NCBI RefSeq assembly: GCF_019880385.1
Contig: NZ_CP082273.1
Span: forward strand, 1,240,001 to 1,304,000
DNA length: 64,000 bases
Reading direction: 5' to 3'
DNA from: Nocardioides coralli
Lineage (GTDB): Bacteria > Actinomycetota > Actinomycetes > Propionibacteriales > Nocardioidaceae
Part shown: one piece after another, positions 50,589 through 62,843 of the stretch
Layout: every line of letters begins with the position of its first letter
Numbering within the stretch: position 1 is the stretch's first letter
The notes under the pieces: generated by a model
Seen by the model: the letters and a program-made list of their open reading frames with translations, nothing else
What the model was told of the DNA's origin: nothing
Database searches by the model: none
Made by a program: the position numbers and the translations under genes

Positions 50589-51098
50589 ATGCGCATCGCC
50601 GCCGCTGCCGTGACAGCTGTTCTCGTGCTGGGCCTGTCGGGGTGCGGAAGTGACGAGGAGGGCCAGGCCCGGGAAGCGCTCGCCACCTCGCTGCTCGCGA
50701 GCAACGCCGACGGCACCTTCGAGGTCTCCCAGGAGGAGGCCGACTGCGTCGCCGACGGGATGGTGGAGGAGATCGGGGTCGACAAGCTGATCGACTACGG
50801 CCTCCTGACCGAGGACCTCGAGGCGCGCGACGAGAGCCTCGAGAACCAGGAGCTCGAGCAGGAGGACGCCGACAGCGCGGCCACGGTCTTCGTCGACTGC
50901 GTCGACGTGCAGGCGCTGCTGACTGACTCCATCGCCCAGGGGCTCGGCGGCGACGTCGACCCCGAGCTGGCCAGCTGCATCGAGGAGCGGCTCACCGATG
51001 AGGTGGTGCGCGACTTCCTCGCCACGGTCTTCACCGGCGACCAGGCGGCCGCCACGCAGGCCGTGACCCAGGAGCTGAGCAGCTGCCTGACCGCCTGA
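50589..51098 (+). CDS. Lipoprotein of unknown function
   Basis: A 169-residue lipoprotein: signal MRIAAAAVTAVLVLGLSGC (Cys19), then an acidic helical domain with three Cys-containing segments (EEADCVADGMVEE, VFVDCVDVQALL, LASCIEERL) and a final SSCLTA. The repeated E/D-x-x-C spacing suggests an internal repeat or two disulfides. GGGGAGG lies 5 bases before the ATG. TACCGT at 50556 is a possible -10. It stands alone upstream of the leuA leader. No function recognised. Confidence 0.78.
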   Translation: MRIAAAAVTAVLVLGLSGCGSDEEGQAREALATSLLASNADGTFEVSQEEADCVADGMVEEIGVDKLIDYGLLTEDLEARDESLENQELEQEDADSAATVFVDCVDVQALLTDSIAQGLGGDVDPELASCIEERLTDEVVRDFLATVFTGDQAAATQAVTQELSSCLTA

Positions 51099-51155
51099 GC
51101 TGTCCAGCCCGTGAGCGGCGGTCGGCGTCCGGCGGCGTCCCGAGGACGGGTCGGC

Positions 51156-51161
51156 TACGCT
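51156..51161 (+). promoter_or_regulatory. -10 hexamer for the leuA leader transcript
   Basis: TACGCT fits TANNNT and is 9 bases before the leader ATG at 51171, so the leader peptide should be at or near the transcript 5' end. Confidence 0.5.
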
Positions 51162-51170
51162 GACGGCGTC

Positions 51171-53055
<1,885 letters not shown>

Positions 53056-53090
53056 GGCCCGTCCGCCCCGACATCCGGTCGTCCGTGGCC

Positions 53091-53096
53091 TAGGCT
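53091..53096 (+). promoter_or_regulatory. -10 hexamer for the leaderless hydrolase gene
   Basis: TAGGCT is 6 bases before ATG 53103. The gap after leuA is only 47 bp. Confidence 0.45.
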
Positions 53097-53102
53097 GCCC
53101 GG

Positions 53103-53972
53103 ATGCTGGTATCCGAGCGCATCGGGCAGTTCTTCCTCGACGGCGAGACGGGGCGGGACCGGCTGGAGTACACCGAGTACGGCTCGGGCGACGACTGGGT
53201 GGTGCTGCTGCACGGGCAGCTGATGCCGCGGCGGATGCACCAGCCGTTGGCGCGGTCGCTGGCCGCCGAGGGTTTCCACGTCGTCACCCTGGACCTGCTG
53301 GGTCATGGTCGCTCCGACCGGCCCGCCGACCCGCTGGCCTACTCGATGACGGCCTTCGGCGAGCAGGTGGTGGCACTCCTGGACCACCTCGGCGCCGAGC
53401 AGGCGGTGGTGGGTGGCACCTCGCTGGGCGCCAACGTCTCGCTCGAGGTGGCGGTGCTGGCACCGGAGCGGGTCCGCGGCCTGCTCCTGGAGATGCCGGT
53501 CCTGCACAACGCGCTGGAGGCCGGCCTCATCGCCTTCGGACCGCTGCTCTTCGCGGCCCGCTTCCTGCCGGCCAGCATCGGCGTCGTACGACGGCTGACC
53601 CGACCGGTGCCGCGGGGCCTGGTGCCGTTCTGGGCCGGCATCGCCCTGGACACCTGCGACCAGCGGGCCGCGCCGCTCGCCGCGGTCGTGCACGGGATCT
53701 TCTTCGGGCGGGTCGCCCCCAGTGCCCGGCTGCGCCGCCAGATCGCCGCGCCCGCCCTCGTGGTCGGCCACCCCGCCGACCCGATCCACCCGGCCGCCGA
53801 CGCCGCCATGCTCGCGGAGGAGCTGCCGGACGCGACGTTCGTGCGCGCCACCAGCATCCTCGAGTGGCGCGCCCGCCCGGAGCGGCTCGACGCGGCGGCC
53901 CTCGCGTTCGTCCGCAACTGCTGGCAGACACCCGGGCAGACACGCGGCGGGCGGGGTCGGCGTCGCGCCTGA
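53103..53972 (+). CDS. Alpha/beta hydrolase
   Basis: A 289-residue alpha/beta-hydrolase. The oxyanion region is VVLLHGQLMP, the second strand TLDLLGHGRSDRP, the nucleophile elbow is GGTSLGANVSLEVA (G-x-S-x-G as T-S-L-G), and the acid is in VVGHPADPIHPAAD. The usual catalytic His near the C-terminus is not obvious (SILEWRARPERLD), which is worth noting. Substrate unknown. It sits between leuA and recO. Confidence 0.83.
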   Translation: MLVSERIGQFFLDGETGRDRLEYTEYGSGDDWVVLLHGQLMPRRMHQPLARSLAAEGFHVVTLDLLGHGRSDRPADPLAYSMTAFGEQVVALLDHLGAEQAVVGGTSLGANVSLEVAVLAPERVRGLLLEMPVLHNALEAGLIAFGPLLFAARFLPASIGVVRRLTRPVPRGLVPFWAGIALDTCDQRAAPLAAVVHGIFFGRVAPSARLRRQIAAPALVVGHPADPIHPAADAAMLAEELPDATFVRATSILEWRARPERLDAAALAFVRNCWQTPGQTRGGRGRRRA

Positions 53973-53990
53973 GCAGGGCAGAATGGTGGG

Positions 53991-54719
53991 GTGCCCCTCT
54001 ACCGCGACGAGGCGGTCGTGCTGCGCACCCACAAGCTGGGTGAGGCCGACCGCATCATCACGCTCCTGACCCGCCAGCACGGCCGGGTCCGGGCGGTCGC
54101 GAAGGGGGTCCGCAAGACCACCTCCCGCTGGGGGTCCCGGCTGGAGCCGTTCACCCACGTCGACCTCCAGCTGGCCGAGGGACGCAGCCTCGACGTGGTG
54201 ACCCAGGCCGACACCGTCACGCCCTTCGCCGCCGGGATCGGTCACGACTACGACCGCTACACCGCCGGCACGGTGATGCTGGAGACGGCCGACCGCCTGG
54301 TGACCGAGGAGAAGGAGCCCTCGCTCCAGCACTTCCTGCTGCTGGTGGGTGGGCTGCGCGCCATGGCGGCGGGGGAGCACGGACCCCACCAGGTGCTCGA
54401 CAGCTACCTGCTGCGGTCCCTGGCGGTGGCCGGGTACGCGCCGTCGTTCGACCACTGTGCGCGGTGCGGTGACGCCGGGCCGCACCGGTGGTTCAACCCC
54501 TCGGCGGGCGGGGTGCTCTGCGCCACGTGCAAGCTGCCCGGGTCGGCGGGGCCGGCGGGGGAGACGGTGCGGGCCCTGGGCGCGTTGCTGGCCGGCGACT
54601 GGCCGGTCGTGCACGCCACGGACCCACGTCACCTCAGGGAGGCCAGCGGGCTGGTGGCTGCCTACCTCGCCTGGCACCTCGAGCGCGGCCTGCGCTCGTT
54701 GGCCTACGTGGAGCGCTAG
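53991..54719 (+). CDS. recO: DNA repair protein RecO
   Basis: Recombination mediator that loads RecA onto SSB-coated DNA, 242 residues. The OB fold is at the N-terminus (YRDEAVVLRTHKLGEADRIITLLTRQHGRVRAVAKGVRK). The helical domain contains a zinc-finger-like set C-x2-C...C-x2-C (CARCGDAGPHRWFNPSAGGVLCATC, about residues 148-172). GTG 53991 has CAGAAT 6 bases upstream. It is convergent with uppS, an arrangement common in actinobacteria. Confidence 0.95.
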   Translation: MPLYRDEAVVLRTHKLGEADRIITLLTRQHGRVRAVAKGVRKTTSRWGSRLEPFTHVDLQLAEGRSLDVVTQADTVTPFAAGIGHDYDRYTAGTVMLETADRLVTEEKEPSLQHFLLLVGGLRAMAAGEHGPHQVLDSYLLRSLAVAGYAPSFDHCARCGDAGPHRWFNPSAGGVLCATCKLPGSAGPAGETVRALGALLAGDWPVVHATDPRHLREASGLVAAYLAWHLERGLRSLAYVER

Positions 54720-54731
54720 CCGGGAAGCCTC

Positions 54732-55496
54732 TCAGGTGCCGCCGTAGCGACGGTCGCGCCGCGCGTAGGTCTCGATCGCCTGCCAGAGATGGGTGCGGTC
54801 GACATCGGGCCAGAGCACGTCGGAGAACACGAGCTCGGCGTACGCCGCCTGCCAGAGCATAAAGTTGGACAGCCGCTGCTCACCGGAGGTCCGCCACACC
54901 ATGTCGGCGTCGGCGACCTCGGGCACGTAGAGGTGGCGGGCGAAGGTGCGCTCGTCGATGCGGCGCGGGTCGAGCCGGCCCGCGGCGACGTCGGTGGCGA
55001 TGGACCGGGCAGTGTCGGCGAGCTCGGCGCGGCCGCCGTAGTTGACGCACATCGTCAAGGTCAGGACGTCGTTGTCGCGCGTCAGCTCCTCGGCGACCCG
55101 CAGCTCCTTGATCACCGACCGCCACAGCCGGGGTGTGCGGCCCGCCCACCGGACGCGGACGCCGAGCTCGTGCATCTCGTCGCGGCGGCGCCGGATCACG
55201 TCCCGATTGAAGCCCATGAGGAACCTGACCTCGTCGGGCGAGCGTGACCAGTTCTCGGTCGAGAAGGCGTACGCCGAGATCGCCCGGACCCCGATCTCGA
55301 TGGCACCCTCGACCACGTCGAAGAGCGAGTGCTCACCCTGCTCGTGGCCGGCGGTCCGGGGGAGCCCCCGCTCCTGCGCCCAGCGGCCGTTGCCGTCCAT
55401 CACGATCGCGACGTGGCGCGGGACCAGCTCGCGCGGCACCGCCGGGGGCCGGGCGCCGGACGGGTGCGGGCTGGGGGGTCGGACGGGGCGCCTCAC
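54732..55496 (-). CDS. uppS: Isoprenyl (undecaprenyl-type) diphosphate synthase
   Basis: cis-Prenyltransferase of 254 residues making the polyprenyl diphosphate carrier for cell-wall synthesis. The catalytic Asp is in [17 protein letters not shown], followed by [28 protein letters not shown], and the C-terminal [28 protein letters not shown] Pro/Arg-rich N-terminus of about 25 residues precedes the domain. Actinobacteria often have two such enzymes making different chain lengths, so the product length is not certain. Confidence 0.95.
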   Translation of the reverse strand: MRRPVRPPSPHPSGARPPAVPRELVPRHVAIVMDGNGRWAQERGLPRTAGHEQGEHSLFDVVEGAIEIGVRAISAYAFSTENWSRSPDEVRFLMGFNRDVIRRRRDEMHELGVRVRWAGRTPRLWRSVIKELRVAEELTRDNDVLTLTMCVNYGGRAELADTARSIATDVAAGRLDPRRIDERTFARHLYVPEVADADMVWRTSGEQRLSNFMLWQAAYAELVFSDVLWPDVDRTHLWQAIETYARRDRRYGGT

Positions 55497-55615
55497 CCGG
55501 CGCAGGATGTCAGACGTCGTACCGGGCCGCGAGGCGGGACCCGCAAAATGCGCCTGCTCGAGGTCCGCGTCTGCGACGATGCGCTGGGCCAGTCACCCGG
55601 GGGAAGGAGCCTGCC

Positions 55616-57229
55616 GTGGACGTGGAGGCTCGGCGCCGGGGTCTGCCCGGCGACGACCGCGGTCCCTCACCGCTGCTGGTGCAGGGGGCGTTCGTCCTCA
55701 TGCTGGCGGTCGACCTCGTCTCGACGTCCGTCCTCGGGTCGGGGAGCCTGCTCGACGTCCACGTGGGGCTGGCCTTCCTGATCGCGGTGTCGGTGCTCGT
55801 GGCGTGCTGGCTGGTGCCGTGGCGACAGCTGCCGCACGCCGCTGTCGCGGTGCTGCCGCTGCTCGACCTCGTGGCTCTCGGGCTGACCCGGATCGGGCTC
55901 CCGGGGACGGGGTCGGACATCCTCTGCGTGCTGCCGGCGCTCTGGCTCGGCCGTGAGTTCCACTACCGCGGGGCGCTGGTCGCCGGGGTAGGGGTGGTGG
56001 CCGGCATGAGCGTCCCGTGGATGGTGCTGCTCGGTCCGGTCGAGGGCAACGTGGCCAGCGCGTTGCTCGCCCCGGCGCTCGCCGCGCTCGCGGCGTTGCT
56101 GCTCGCGGCGGGGACCCACCACGTGCGGCGCCGTGACGAGGAGGTCGAGCAGCACCGGCGGTTCAACGCCGCCATCCTCGACACCGTCGACGTCGGGCTG
56201 GTCCTCCTGGACCGTGACGGCGCCTACCAGAGCATGAACCGGCGACACGACGACTTCATGCGCCTCGCCTTCCCGGAGGGCCACTCCGGGTACGCCGGTC
56301 AGCTCGGCCAGGTCTACGGCGAGGACGGGCGGCACCTCCTCGCCCGCGAGGAGATGCCCTCCTACCGGGCGATGCAGGGCGAGGAGTTCGACGACTGCCG
56401 CATCTGGGTCGGCGGCGACCCGCTGACGTCACGGGCCCTGTCGGTCTCGGCGCGCACCGTCCACGACGAGACGGGAGCCTTCGCCGGTGCCGCGCTCGCC
56501 TACAAGGACGTCACCGACTTCATGCGGGCGCTGGAGGTCAAGGACGAGTTCGTCGCCTCGGTCTCGCACGAGCTGCGGACACCCCTCACCTCCATCCGGG
56601 GGTACGCCGACCTGCTCATGGACCGCGACGACCTCCCGGACGACGCGACCCGCGCGCTGACGGTGGTGCTCCGCAACTCCGAGCGCCTGGGTCGCCTGGT
56701 CGCGGACCTGTTGCAGAGCGCTCAGTTCGAGCTGGGATCGGTCCACGTGGTGCGTACCCGCGGCGACCTGGCAGCGCTCGTGAGGGACGCGGTGTCAGCC
56801 GCCGGCCCGGCGGCGGCCTCCTCGCAGCTGGAGCTGTCCTATGTGGGTCCGGAGCGACTGGTGATGATGATGGACCAGGTGCGGATGCGCCAGGTGGTCG
56901 ACAACCTGGTCTCCAACGCGGTCAAGTACACCCCGCCGCACGGACGGGTGGAGGTGGGCCTGAGCGTGGACGGTGCCAGGATCGAGCTGTCGGTCAGCGA
57001 CACGGGCATCGGCATCGACCCGGCAGACCGGGACCGGCTGTTCACGCGGTTCTTCCGCACGCGGCACGCCGAGGAGCAGAACGTGCAGGGTGTCGGCCTG
57101 GGCCTGTCGATCACCAAGTCGATCGTCGAGAGCCACGGGGGCCGGATCGAGGTCGACAGCGAGGTCGGGCGCGGCAGCACGTTCCGCGTCCGGATGCCCT
57201 TCACGGGCAGCATGGCCGCGGAGGCCTGA
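55616..57229 (+). CDS. PAS-domain membrane sensor histidine kinase
   Basis: A 537-residue kinase: about five hydrophobic segments in residues 20-165, a PAS domain (FNAAILDTVDVGLVLLDRDGAYQSMNRRH, about 183-300), HisKA with VSHELRTPLTSI, and HATPase with NLVSNAVKYTP, SDTGIGIDP, LFTRFFRT and GVGLGLSITKSIV. All boxes are intact, unlike the kinase at 3.9-4.8 kb. GTG 55616 has GGAAGGAG 6 bases upstream. No response regulator is beside it, so the partner is elsewhere. Confidence 0.92.
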   Translation: MDVEARRRGLPGDDRGPSPLLVQGAFVLMLAVDLVSTSVLGSGSLLDVHVGLAFLIAVSVLVACWLVPWRQLPHAAVAVLPLLDLVALGLTRIGLPGTGSDILCVLPALWLGREFHYRGALVAGVGVVAGMSVPWMVLLGPVEGNVASALLAPALAALAALLLAAGTHHVRRRDEEVEQHRRFNAAILDTVDVGLVLLDRDGAYQSMNRRHDDFMRLAFPEGHSGYAGQLGQVYGEDGRHLLAREEMPSYRAMQGEEFDDCRIWVGGDPLTSRALSVSARTVHDETGAFAGAALAYKDVTDFMRALEVKDEFVASVSHELRTPLTSIRGYADLLMDRDDLPDDATRALTVVLRNSERLGRLVADLLQSAQFELGSVHVVRTRGDLAALVRDAVSAAGPAAASSQLELSYVGPERLVMMMDQVRMRQVVDNLVSNAVKYTPPHGRVEVGLSVDGARIELSVSDTGIGIDPADRDRLFTRFFRTRHAEEQNVQGVGLGLSITKSIVESHGGRIEVDSEVGRGSTFRVRMPFTGSMAAEA

Positions 57230-57252
57230 GGAGGTCCCTCCCCAACGGGGGC

Positions 57253-57648
57253 TCAGTGGTCGCTGCACCGGCGGCAGACGCCGAAGATCTCCAGGGTGTG
57301 GCTCACGTCGGCGTACCCGTGCTCCTCCGCGGTCGCGCGGGTCCACCGCTCGACGGCCGGCCCCTCGACCTCCACGGTGGCACCGCACGATCGGCAGACG
57401 AGGTGGTGGTGGTGGCTGCCCGAGCACCGGCGGTAGCTCGCCTCGCCCTCGGCCGAGCGGATCACGTCCACCTGGTCGTGGTCGGCCAGCAGCTGCAGGG
57501 TGCGGTAGACGGTCGCCAGGCCGATCGTGCTGCCGCCGGACCGCAGCATCTCGTGGACCTCCTGTGCGGAGCGGAAGTCGGGCACGTTCTCCAGCGCCTC
57601 GGCGACGGCCTGTCGCTGTCGCGTGAGCCGCAGCGGCTGCTCAGGCAT
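57253..57648 (-). CDS. zur: Fur-family zinc uptake regulator (Zur)
   Basis: A 131-residue Fur-family repressor. The winged helix is LRLTRQRQAVAEALENVPDFRSAQEVHEML, and STIGLATVYRTLQLLAD is the recognition helix. The metal sites have HHHHLVCRSCG and VCRRC (structural CxxC pairs), plus His residues in EEHGYADVSHTLEIFG. It is the last gene of the znuA-znuC-znuB operon (8-bp overlap with znuB), so Zur rather than Fur is the likely identity. It probably binds the two palindromes before znuA, controlling itself and the transporter. Confidence 0.88.
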   Translation of the reverse strand: MPEQPLRLTRQRQAVAEALENVPDFRSAQEVHEMLRSGGSTIGLATVYRTLQLLADHDQVDVIRSAEGEASYRRCSGSHHHHLVCRSCGATVEVEGPAVERWTRATAEEHGYADVSHTLEIFGVCRRCSDH

Positions 57649-58477
57649 GGGCGACCTCCCGGGAGCGGACCCACAGCCCGAGGGGCCAGGCGGCGACGAA
57701 CCCGGCCAGCGCCAGCAGCACGATGGTGGGGCCGGGGGAGACGGTCACGCGGAAGGACAGGTACGCCGCCAGCATGAGACCACCGACGGCGGCGCCCAGG
57801 CCCAGCACCATCGCCAGCCCGAGGGTGCTGCGGAAGGACCGGGTGAGCTGCTGGGCCGTGGCGACCGGCACCACCATCAGGGCCGAGACCAGCAGCAGGC
57901 CCACGGTGCGCATGGCGACCGTCACGGTGACGGCGGCCAGCACGGCGACGAGCACGTTGTAGAGCCGGATGCGGACGCCGGCGACCTGGGCGAACTCCTG
58001 GTCCTGGGCCACGGCGAAGAGCTGGGGGAGCAGACCGAGGCTGACCGCCACCACGACCGCGGCGAGGGCGACGGTCACCCAGACCTCCTCGGCGGACACG
58101 CTGGTGACGGAGCCGAAGAGGTAGGCCTGCAGCTCGGCCGCGCCCTGGCCTGCCAGGCCGATGATCAGCACACCGCCGGCGAGCCCGCCGTAGAAGAGCA
58201 GCGCCAGGGCGACGTCCCCGCTGGTGTGGCCGCGCTCCCGGATGACCTCGACCAGGACCGCACCGATGACGGCGACCACCACTGCCGACCAGACCGGCGA
58301 GGTCCCGGTCAGCAGTCCGGCGGCCACGCCCGTCACCGCCACGTGCCCCAGCCCGTCGCCGAGCAGGGCGAGGCGACGCTGCACGAGGTAGGTACCGATC
58401 GCCGGGGCCGCCAGGCCGGTGACGGCCGCCGCCACGAGCGCCCGGAGCATGAAGGGGTGGGAGAGCAGGTCGATCAC
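57641..58477 (-). CDS. znuB: Zinc ABC transporter permease
   Basis: A 278-residue ABC-3 family membrane protein with about eight hydrophobic segments. The typical start, LLSHPFMLRALVAAAVTGLAAPAIGTYLVQRRLALLGDGLGHVAVTGVA, includes the conserved cytosolic loop for the ATPase. GLLLVSALMVVPVATAQQL is a family signature. It overlaps znuC by four bases and zur by eight. It forms the channel for Zn2+ delivered by ZnuA. Manganese or iron transport cannot be excluded by sequence, but the Zur context favours zinc. Confidence 0.93.
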   Translation of the reverse strand: MIDLLSHPFMLRALVAAAVTGLAAPAIGTYLVQRRLALLGDGLGHVAVTGVAAGLLTGTSPVWSAVVVAVIGAVLVEVIRERGHTSGDVALALLFYGGLAGGVLIIGLAGQGAAELQAYLFGSVTSVSAEEVWVTVALAAVVVAVSLGLLPQLFAVAQDQEFAQVAGVRIRLYNVLVAVLAAVTVTVAMRTVGLLLVSALMVVPVATAQQLTRSFRSTLGLAMVLGLGAAVGGLMLAAYLSFRVTVSPGPTIVLLALAGFVAAWPLGLWVRSREVAHA

Positions 58478-59259
58478 CGGGCCCCCTCCTGCAGGGTGTC
58501 GAGCGGCGAGCCGACGTGCGGGGTGTGGTCGTGCCGCAGCGGCTGCGCGTGGTGGTGGACGTGCACGTCGTCGTCGGCCAGCGGTGCGCCGTCGTAGGTG
58601 ACCTCACCGTGGGAGAGCACGACCGCCCGGTCGACCAGGGCCTGCAGCGGACCGAGCTCGTGGGCGACCAGGAGCACCGCCTTGCCGCGCTCCTTGAGGA
58701 CGCTCAGCGAGCGTGCCAGGGCCTGCTGGTGCGGCAGGTCGACGCCCGCCGTGGGCTCGTCGAGGAGGAACAGGTCGGGCTCCCCCGCGAGGGCTCGGGC
58801 GATGAGCACCCGCTGCTGCTGGCCACCCGAGAGCGTCGCCACGCTGCGACGAGCGAGGTCCTCGATCCCGACGACCTGCAGCGCGTCACGGATGGCTCGG
58901 CGGTCGGATCGCGAGAGCGGCGCCAGGGGCCGGCGCCGTCCGAGGCGCCCGGCGGCGACCACCTCCCTCACCGACGCGGGTACGCCGGAGGCGGCACTGG
59001 CTCGCTGCGGCACGAACCCGAGGCGTCCCCAGTCCCGGAACCGGTTCAGCGGAGTGCCGAAGAGCGAGACGGTCCCGGCCGACAGCGGCCGCAGCCCGGT
59101 CAGGGCGCGGACCAGCGTCGACTTCCCGGACCCGTTGGCGCCCATCAGCGCGAGGAACTCGCCCGGCTCGACGGTGAGGTCCACGCCGTGCAGGACCTGG
59201 CGTCCGCTGAGGGACAGGCTGACGCCTCGGGCGTCGACGACCGCTGGTTCGCCGCTCAA
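58474..59259 (-). CDS. znuC: Zinc ABC transporter ATP-binding protein
   Basis: A 261-residue ABC ATPase. Walker A is [14 protein letters not shown], signature [15 protein letters not shown], Walker [13 protein letters not shown], and switch His LVAHEL. The C-terminal His-rich tail ([20 protein letters not shown], about residues 227-247) may bind zinc and is a feature of some ZnuC proteins. It overlaps znuA by ATGA and znuB by four bases. Confidence 0.94.
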   Translation of the reverse strand: MSGEPAVVDARGVSLSLSGRQVLHGVDLTVEPGEFLALMGANGSGKSTLVRALTGLRPLSAGTVSLFGTPLNRFRDWGRLGFVPQRASAASGVPASVREVVAAGRLGRRRPLAPLSRSDRRAIRDALQVVGIEDLARRSVATLSGGQQQRVLIARALAGEPDLFLLDEPTAGVDLPHQQALARSLSVLKERGKAVLLVAHELGPLQALVDRAVVLSHGEVTYDGAPLADDDVHVHHHAQPLRHDHTPHVGSPLDTLQEGAR

Positions 59260-60248
59260 CAGCCGTTCGCCTCCTCGAGCGCGGTCAGGTTGGCGCGCAT
59301 GAGAGAAAGGTAGTCATCCTCGGCTGTCTCGTCGGTGAGTCCCTCCAGCGGATCGAGGACGGCGGTCTCGATGCCGAGGTCGGCCGCGAGCGTCTCGGCG
59401 ACCTCGGGGCTGGCGAGACGCTCGGAGAAGACCGTGGTCAGCCCCTCGTCCCGGATCAGGTCGGCCAGCTCGGCCAGGACCGCGGGCGTGGGCTCCGTCC
59501 CCGGGTCGAGCCCGGCGATGGCCTCGACGTGCAAGTCGTACTTCTCGAGGTAGCCGAACGCGTCGTGGCTCGCGACCACGATGTCGCGTCGGCAGCCGGA
59601 GAGCCCCTCCTCGTAGTCGGCGTCGAGGGCAGTGAGCTCCTCGACCAGCTCCTCGGCGTTGCCGCGGAAGGTGCCGGCGTTCTCGGGGTCGAGCTCCGCG
59701 AGCTCATCGGCCACCGCCTCGGCGAGCAGCGCCATCCGCTCCGGGTCCTGCCAGAAGTGGGGGTCGAGGTCGCCGTGGTCGTGCTCCTCGTCGTGGGTCT
59801 CCTCGTCGGCGTGGGTCCCCTCGTCGGCGTGGGACTCGCCGTCGCCGTGGGCCTCCCCGTCGTGCTCCTCGGCGCCGTGGTCGAGGGCCGGCACCAGGTC
59901 CACCACCTCCCCGGCCTCCAGGGTCGGCCCCGAGGCGTTGACGTCGATGCCGTCGTCGACGGCCGGCTGGAAGCCCTCCAGGTAGACGACGAGGTCGGCC
60001 TCGCTCAGCCGGGCGGTCGCGTCGATGGAGAGCTCGAGGTCGTGGGAGTCCTGACCGGGCGCCGTGAGGTTGGTGACGGTCCACCCGTCGCCCGCCACCC
60101 GCTCGCTGACCCAGGCCAGGGGGTAGAAGGACGCGACGACCTCACGTCCCTCGGCCCCCTCGTCAGCTGCCGCTCCGCATCCCGCAAGGAGGGAGACGGA
60201 CGCCAGGGCGGCGACGAGCGGGGACCAGCGGCGGGTGGCGGACAACAT
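59256..60248 (-). CDS. znuA: Zinc-binding ABC transporter lipoprotein
   Basis: A 330-residue cluster A-I solute-binding protein, lipoprotein (SLLAGC, Cys24). Metal ligands: His in DSHDLELS, the second His in DPHFWQDP, Asp in [11 protein letters not shown]. Between them is a long His/Asp/Glu-rich loop (about residues 120-155, with [16 protein letters not shown]), the zinc-shuttling loop typical of ZnuA. ATG 60248 is preferred; ATG 60257 lies inside the first Zur-like box and adds MVL. First gene of the znuA-C-B-zur operon. Confidence 0.94.
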   Translation of the reverse strand: MLSATRRWSPLVAALASVSLLAGCGAAADEGAEGREVVASFYPLAWVSERVAGDGWTVTNLTAPGQDSHDLELSIDATARLSEADLVVYLEGFQPAVDDGIDVNASGPTLEAGEVVDLVPALDHGAEEHDGEAHGDGESHADEGTHADEETHDEEHDHGDLDPHFWQDPERMALLAEAVADELAELDPENAGTFRGNAEELVEELTALDADYEEGLSGCRRDIVVASHDAFGYLEKYDLHVEAIAGLDPGTEPTPAVLAELADLIRDEGLTTVFSERLASPEVAETLAADLGIETAVLDPLEGLTDETAEDDYLSLMRANLTALEEANGC

Positions 60249-60262
60249 GAGAACCATTCTCA
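60248..60262. promoter_or_regulatory. Zur-box-like palindrome 1
   Basis: TGAGAAC-C-ATTCTCA, 6 of 7 arm positions complementary, similar to the TGANAATNATTNTCA-type Fur/Zur box. It overlaps the znuA start codons. Confidence 0.65.
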
Positions 60263-60269
60263 GGCAGTT

Positions 60270-60284
60270 TGAGAATGATTGTCA
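60270..60284. promoter_or_regulatory. Zur-box-like palindrome 2
   Basis: TGAGAAT-G-ATTGTCA, 6 of 7 arm positions complementary and centred 22 bp (two helical turns) from box 1. It lies between znuA and the divergent monooxygenase-fold gene, so both might be controlled. Confidence 0.75.
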
Positions 60285-60313
60285 AAGCTCGGACGGCGGG
60301 CATACTGGCCGGT

Positions 60314-60634
60314 GTGCTGGTGGTGAACAGGTTCCGGGTCGAGGAGGCCGACGCGGACTCCTTCCGCGTCGACGTCGAGCAGGCCCGGGAGGCCCTGGCG
60401 GCCCGGCCCGGGCACCTCGGCAGCCACCTCGGTCGCAACCTCGACGACCCCACGCTGTGGGTGCTCACCACCACCTGGGAGCACGTCGGCGCCTACCGTC
60501 GCGCGCTGTCGGCGTACGACGTCAAGCTCCGTGCCGTGCCGCTGCTCAGCCGCGCGATCGACGAGCCGTCCGCCTACGAGGACGTCCGGCCCGGGGCCGT
60601 GCTCAACGTGCGCGACAGCCGGTCGTTAGGCTGA
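60314..60634 (+). CDS. Antibiotic biosynthesis monooxygenase (ABM) fold protein
   Basis: A 106-residue ferredoxin-like fold protein of the ABM/heme-oxygenase-like type. VVNRFRVEEADADSFRVDVEQAREALAARPGHLGSHLGRNLDDPTLWVLTTTWEHVGAYRRAL (about residues 3-65) is the full pattern with the conserved W-E-H. Members degrade heme or oxidise small substrates without cofactors, or have unknown roles. It is divergent from znuA with the Zur boxes between, so zinc control is possible. GTG start; no strong ribosome site seen. Confidence 0.78.
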   Translation: MLVVNRFRVEEADADSFRVDVEQAREALAARPGHLGSHLGRNLDDPTLWVLTTTWEHVGAYRRALSAYDVKLRAVPLLSRAIDEPSAYEDVRPGAVLNVRDSRSLG

Positions 60635-60676
60635 ACCCTCGCCCAGACCGGCAGCCAGCCGGCCGGACCGTCGGAA

Positions 60677-62089
<1,413 letters not shown>

Positions 62090-62102
62090 TTGGCCGCTCA
62101 TG

Positions 62103-62108
62103 CACAAT
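62103..62108 (+). promoter_or_regulatory. -10-like hexamer for the leaderless lipoprotein gene
   Basis: CACAAT is 6 bases before ATG 62115. The ten bases ACAATGACCG recur at 62833-62842 before dusB at the same distance from its start. Confidence 0.4.
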
Positions 62109-62114
62109 GACCGC

Positions 62115-62807
62115 ATGCATCTCCCCGCCCGCCTGACCGGCCTGTTCCTCGCCGCGACCCTGGTCCTCTCGGGCTGCTCCGGGGACGACGAGGCGCCGGC
62201 TGCGGAGGAGCCCACCGAGACGACGACCGCGGAGACCGAGGAGGAGCCCTACCTCGAGGTTCCGGACGGCGTCGAGCTGACCGCCCAGGGGTCGACCCTC
62301 GAGGTCGGCGACACCGCGACCGTGGCCTACGAGCCCCGCCAGGACCAGGTGGGTGCGCTCGAGGTCAAGGTCACCTCGCTCGAGAAGGCGTCCTTCGACC
62401 AGTTCGTGGGATGGGAGCTGAGCAAGCAGACCCGCCAGACCTCCCCCTACTTCGTCCGCGCCAACGTGACCAACGTCGGCGACAGCAACCTGGGCGGCCG
62501 CCCGGTGCCGCTCTACATCGTCGACGGGGAGAACCGCCTCATCGAGGCATCGGTGTTCACCGGGACCTTCAAGCCCTGCGACGGGGCGTCGTTCCCCAAG
62601 AAGTTCAAGTCCGGCGCCTCGGTCAAGGCGTGCCTGGTCTACCTCGCCCCCGACAAGGGTGACCTGACGGCCGTCAGCTTCCGCCCCACCCAGGAGTTCA
62701 ACCCGATCACCTGGGAGGGCGAGCTGAAGCCGGCCAAGGGCAGCGGCCAGGACAAGAAGCAGGGCAAGGGCAAGGACAAGGGCAAGGGCGGCTCGGGCGG
62801 CGGCTGA
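62115..62807 (+). CDS. Lipoprotein with Ig-like domain, function unknown
   Basis: A 230-residue lipoprotein: signal MHLPARLTGLFLAATLVLSGC (Cys21), an acidic Thr/Glu-rich linker to about residue 50, a beta-rich domain (VGDTATVAYEPRQDQVGALEVKV, RANVTNVGDSNLGGRPVPLYIVD, about 55-205) resembling DUF4352-type immunoglobulin-like folds, and a Lys/Gly/Gln-rich tail (about 208-230) that may touch the membrane or cell wall. A Cys pair (FKPCDGASF, VKACLVYL) could be a disulfide. ATG 62115 is preferred over 62100 because CACAAT is 6 bases upstream of it. Confidence 0.78.
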   Translation: MHLPARLTGLFLAATLVLSGCSGDDEAPAAEEPTETTTAETEEEPYLEVPDGVELTAQGSTLEVGDTATVAYEPRQDQVGALEVKVTSLEKASFDQFVGWELSKQTRQTSPYFVRANVTNVGDSNLGGRPVPLYIVDGENRLIEASVFTGTFKPCDGASFPKKFKSGASVKACLVYLAPDKGDLTAVSFRPTQEFNPITWEGELKPAKGSGQDKKQGKGKDKGKGGSGGG

Positions 62808-62831
62808 TTTCGCGGCCGAGCCTCACGTGCG

Positions 62832-62837
62832 GACAAT
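62832..62837 (+). promoter_or_regulatory. -10-like hexamer for leaderless dusB
   Basis: GACAAT is 6 bases before GTG 62844, inside the same ACAATGACCG sequence seen before the preceding lipoprotein. Confidence 0.4.
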
Positions 62838-62843
62838 GACCGG

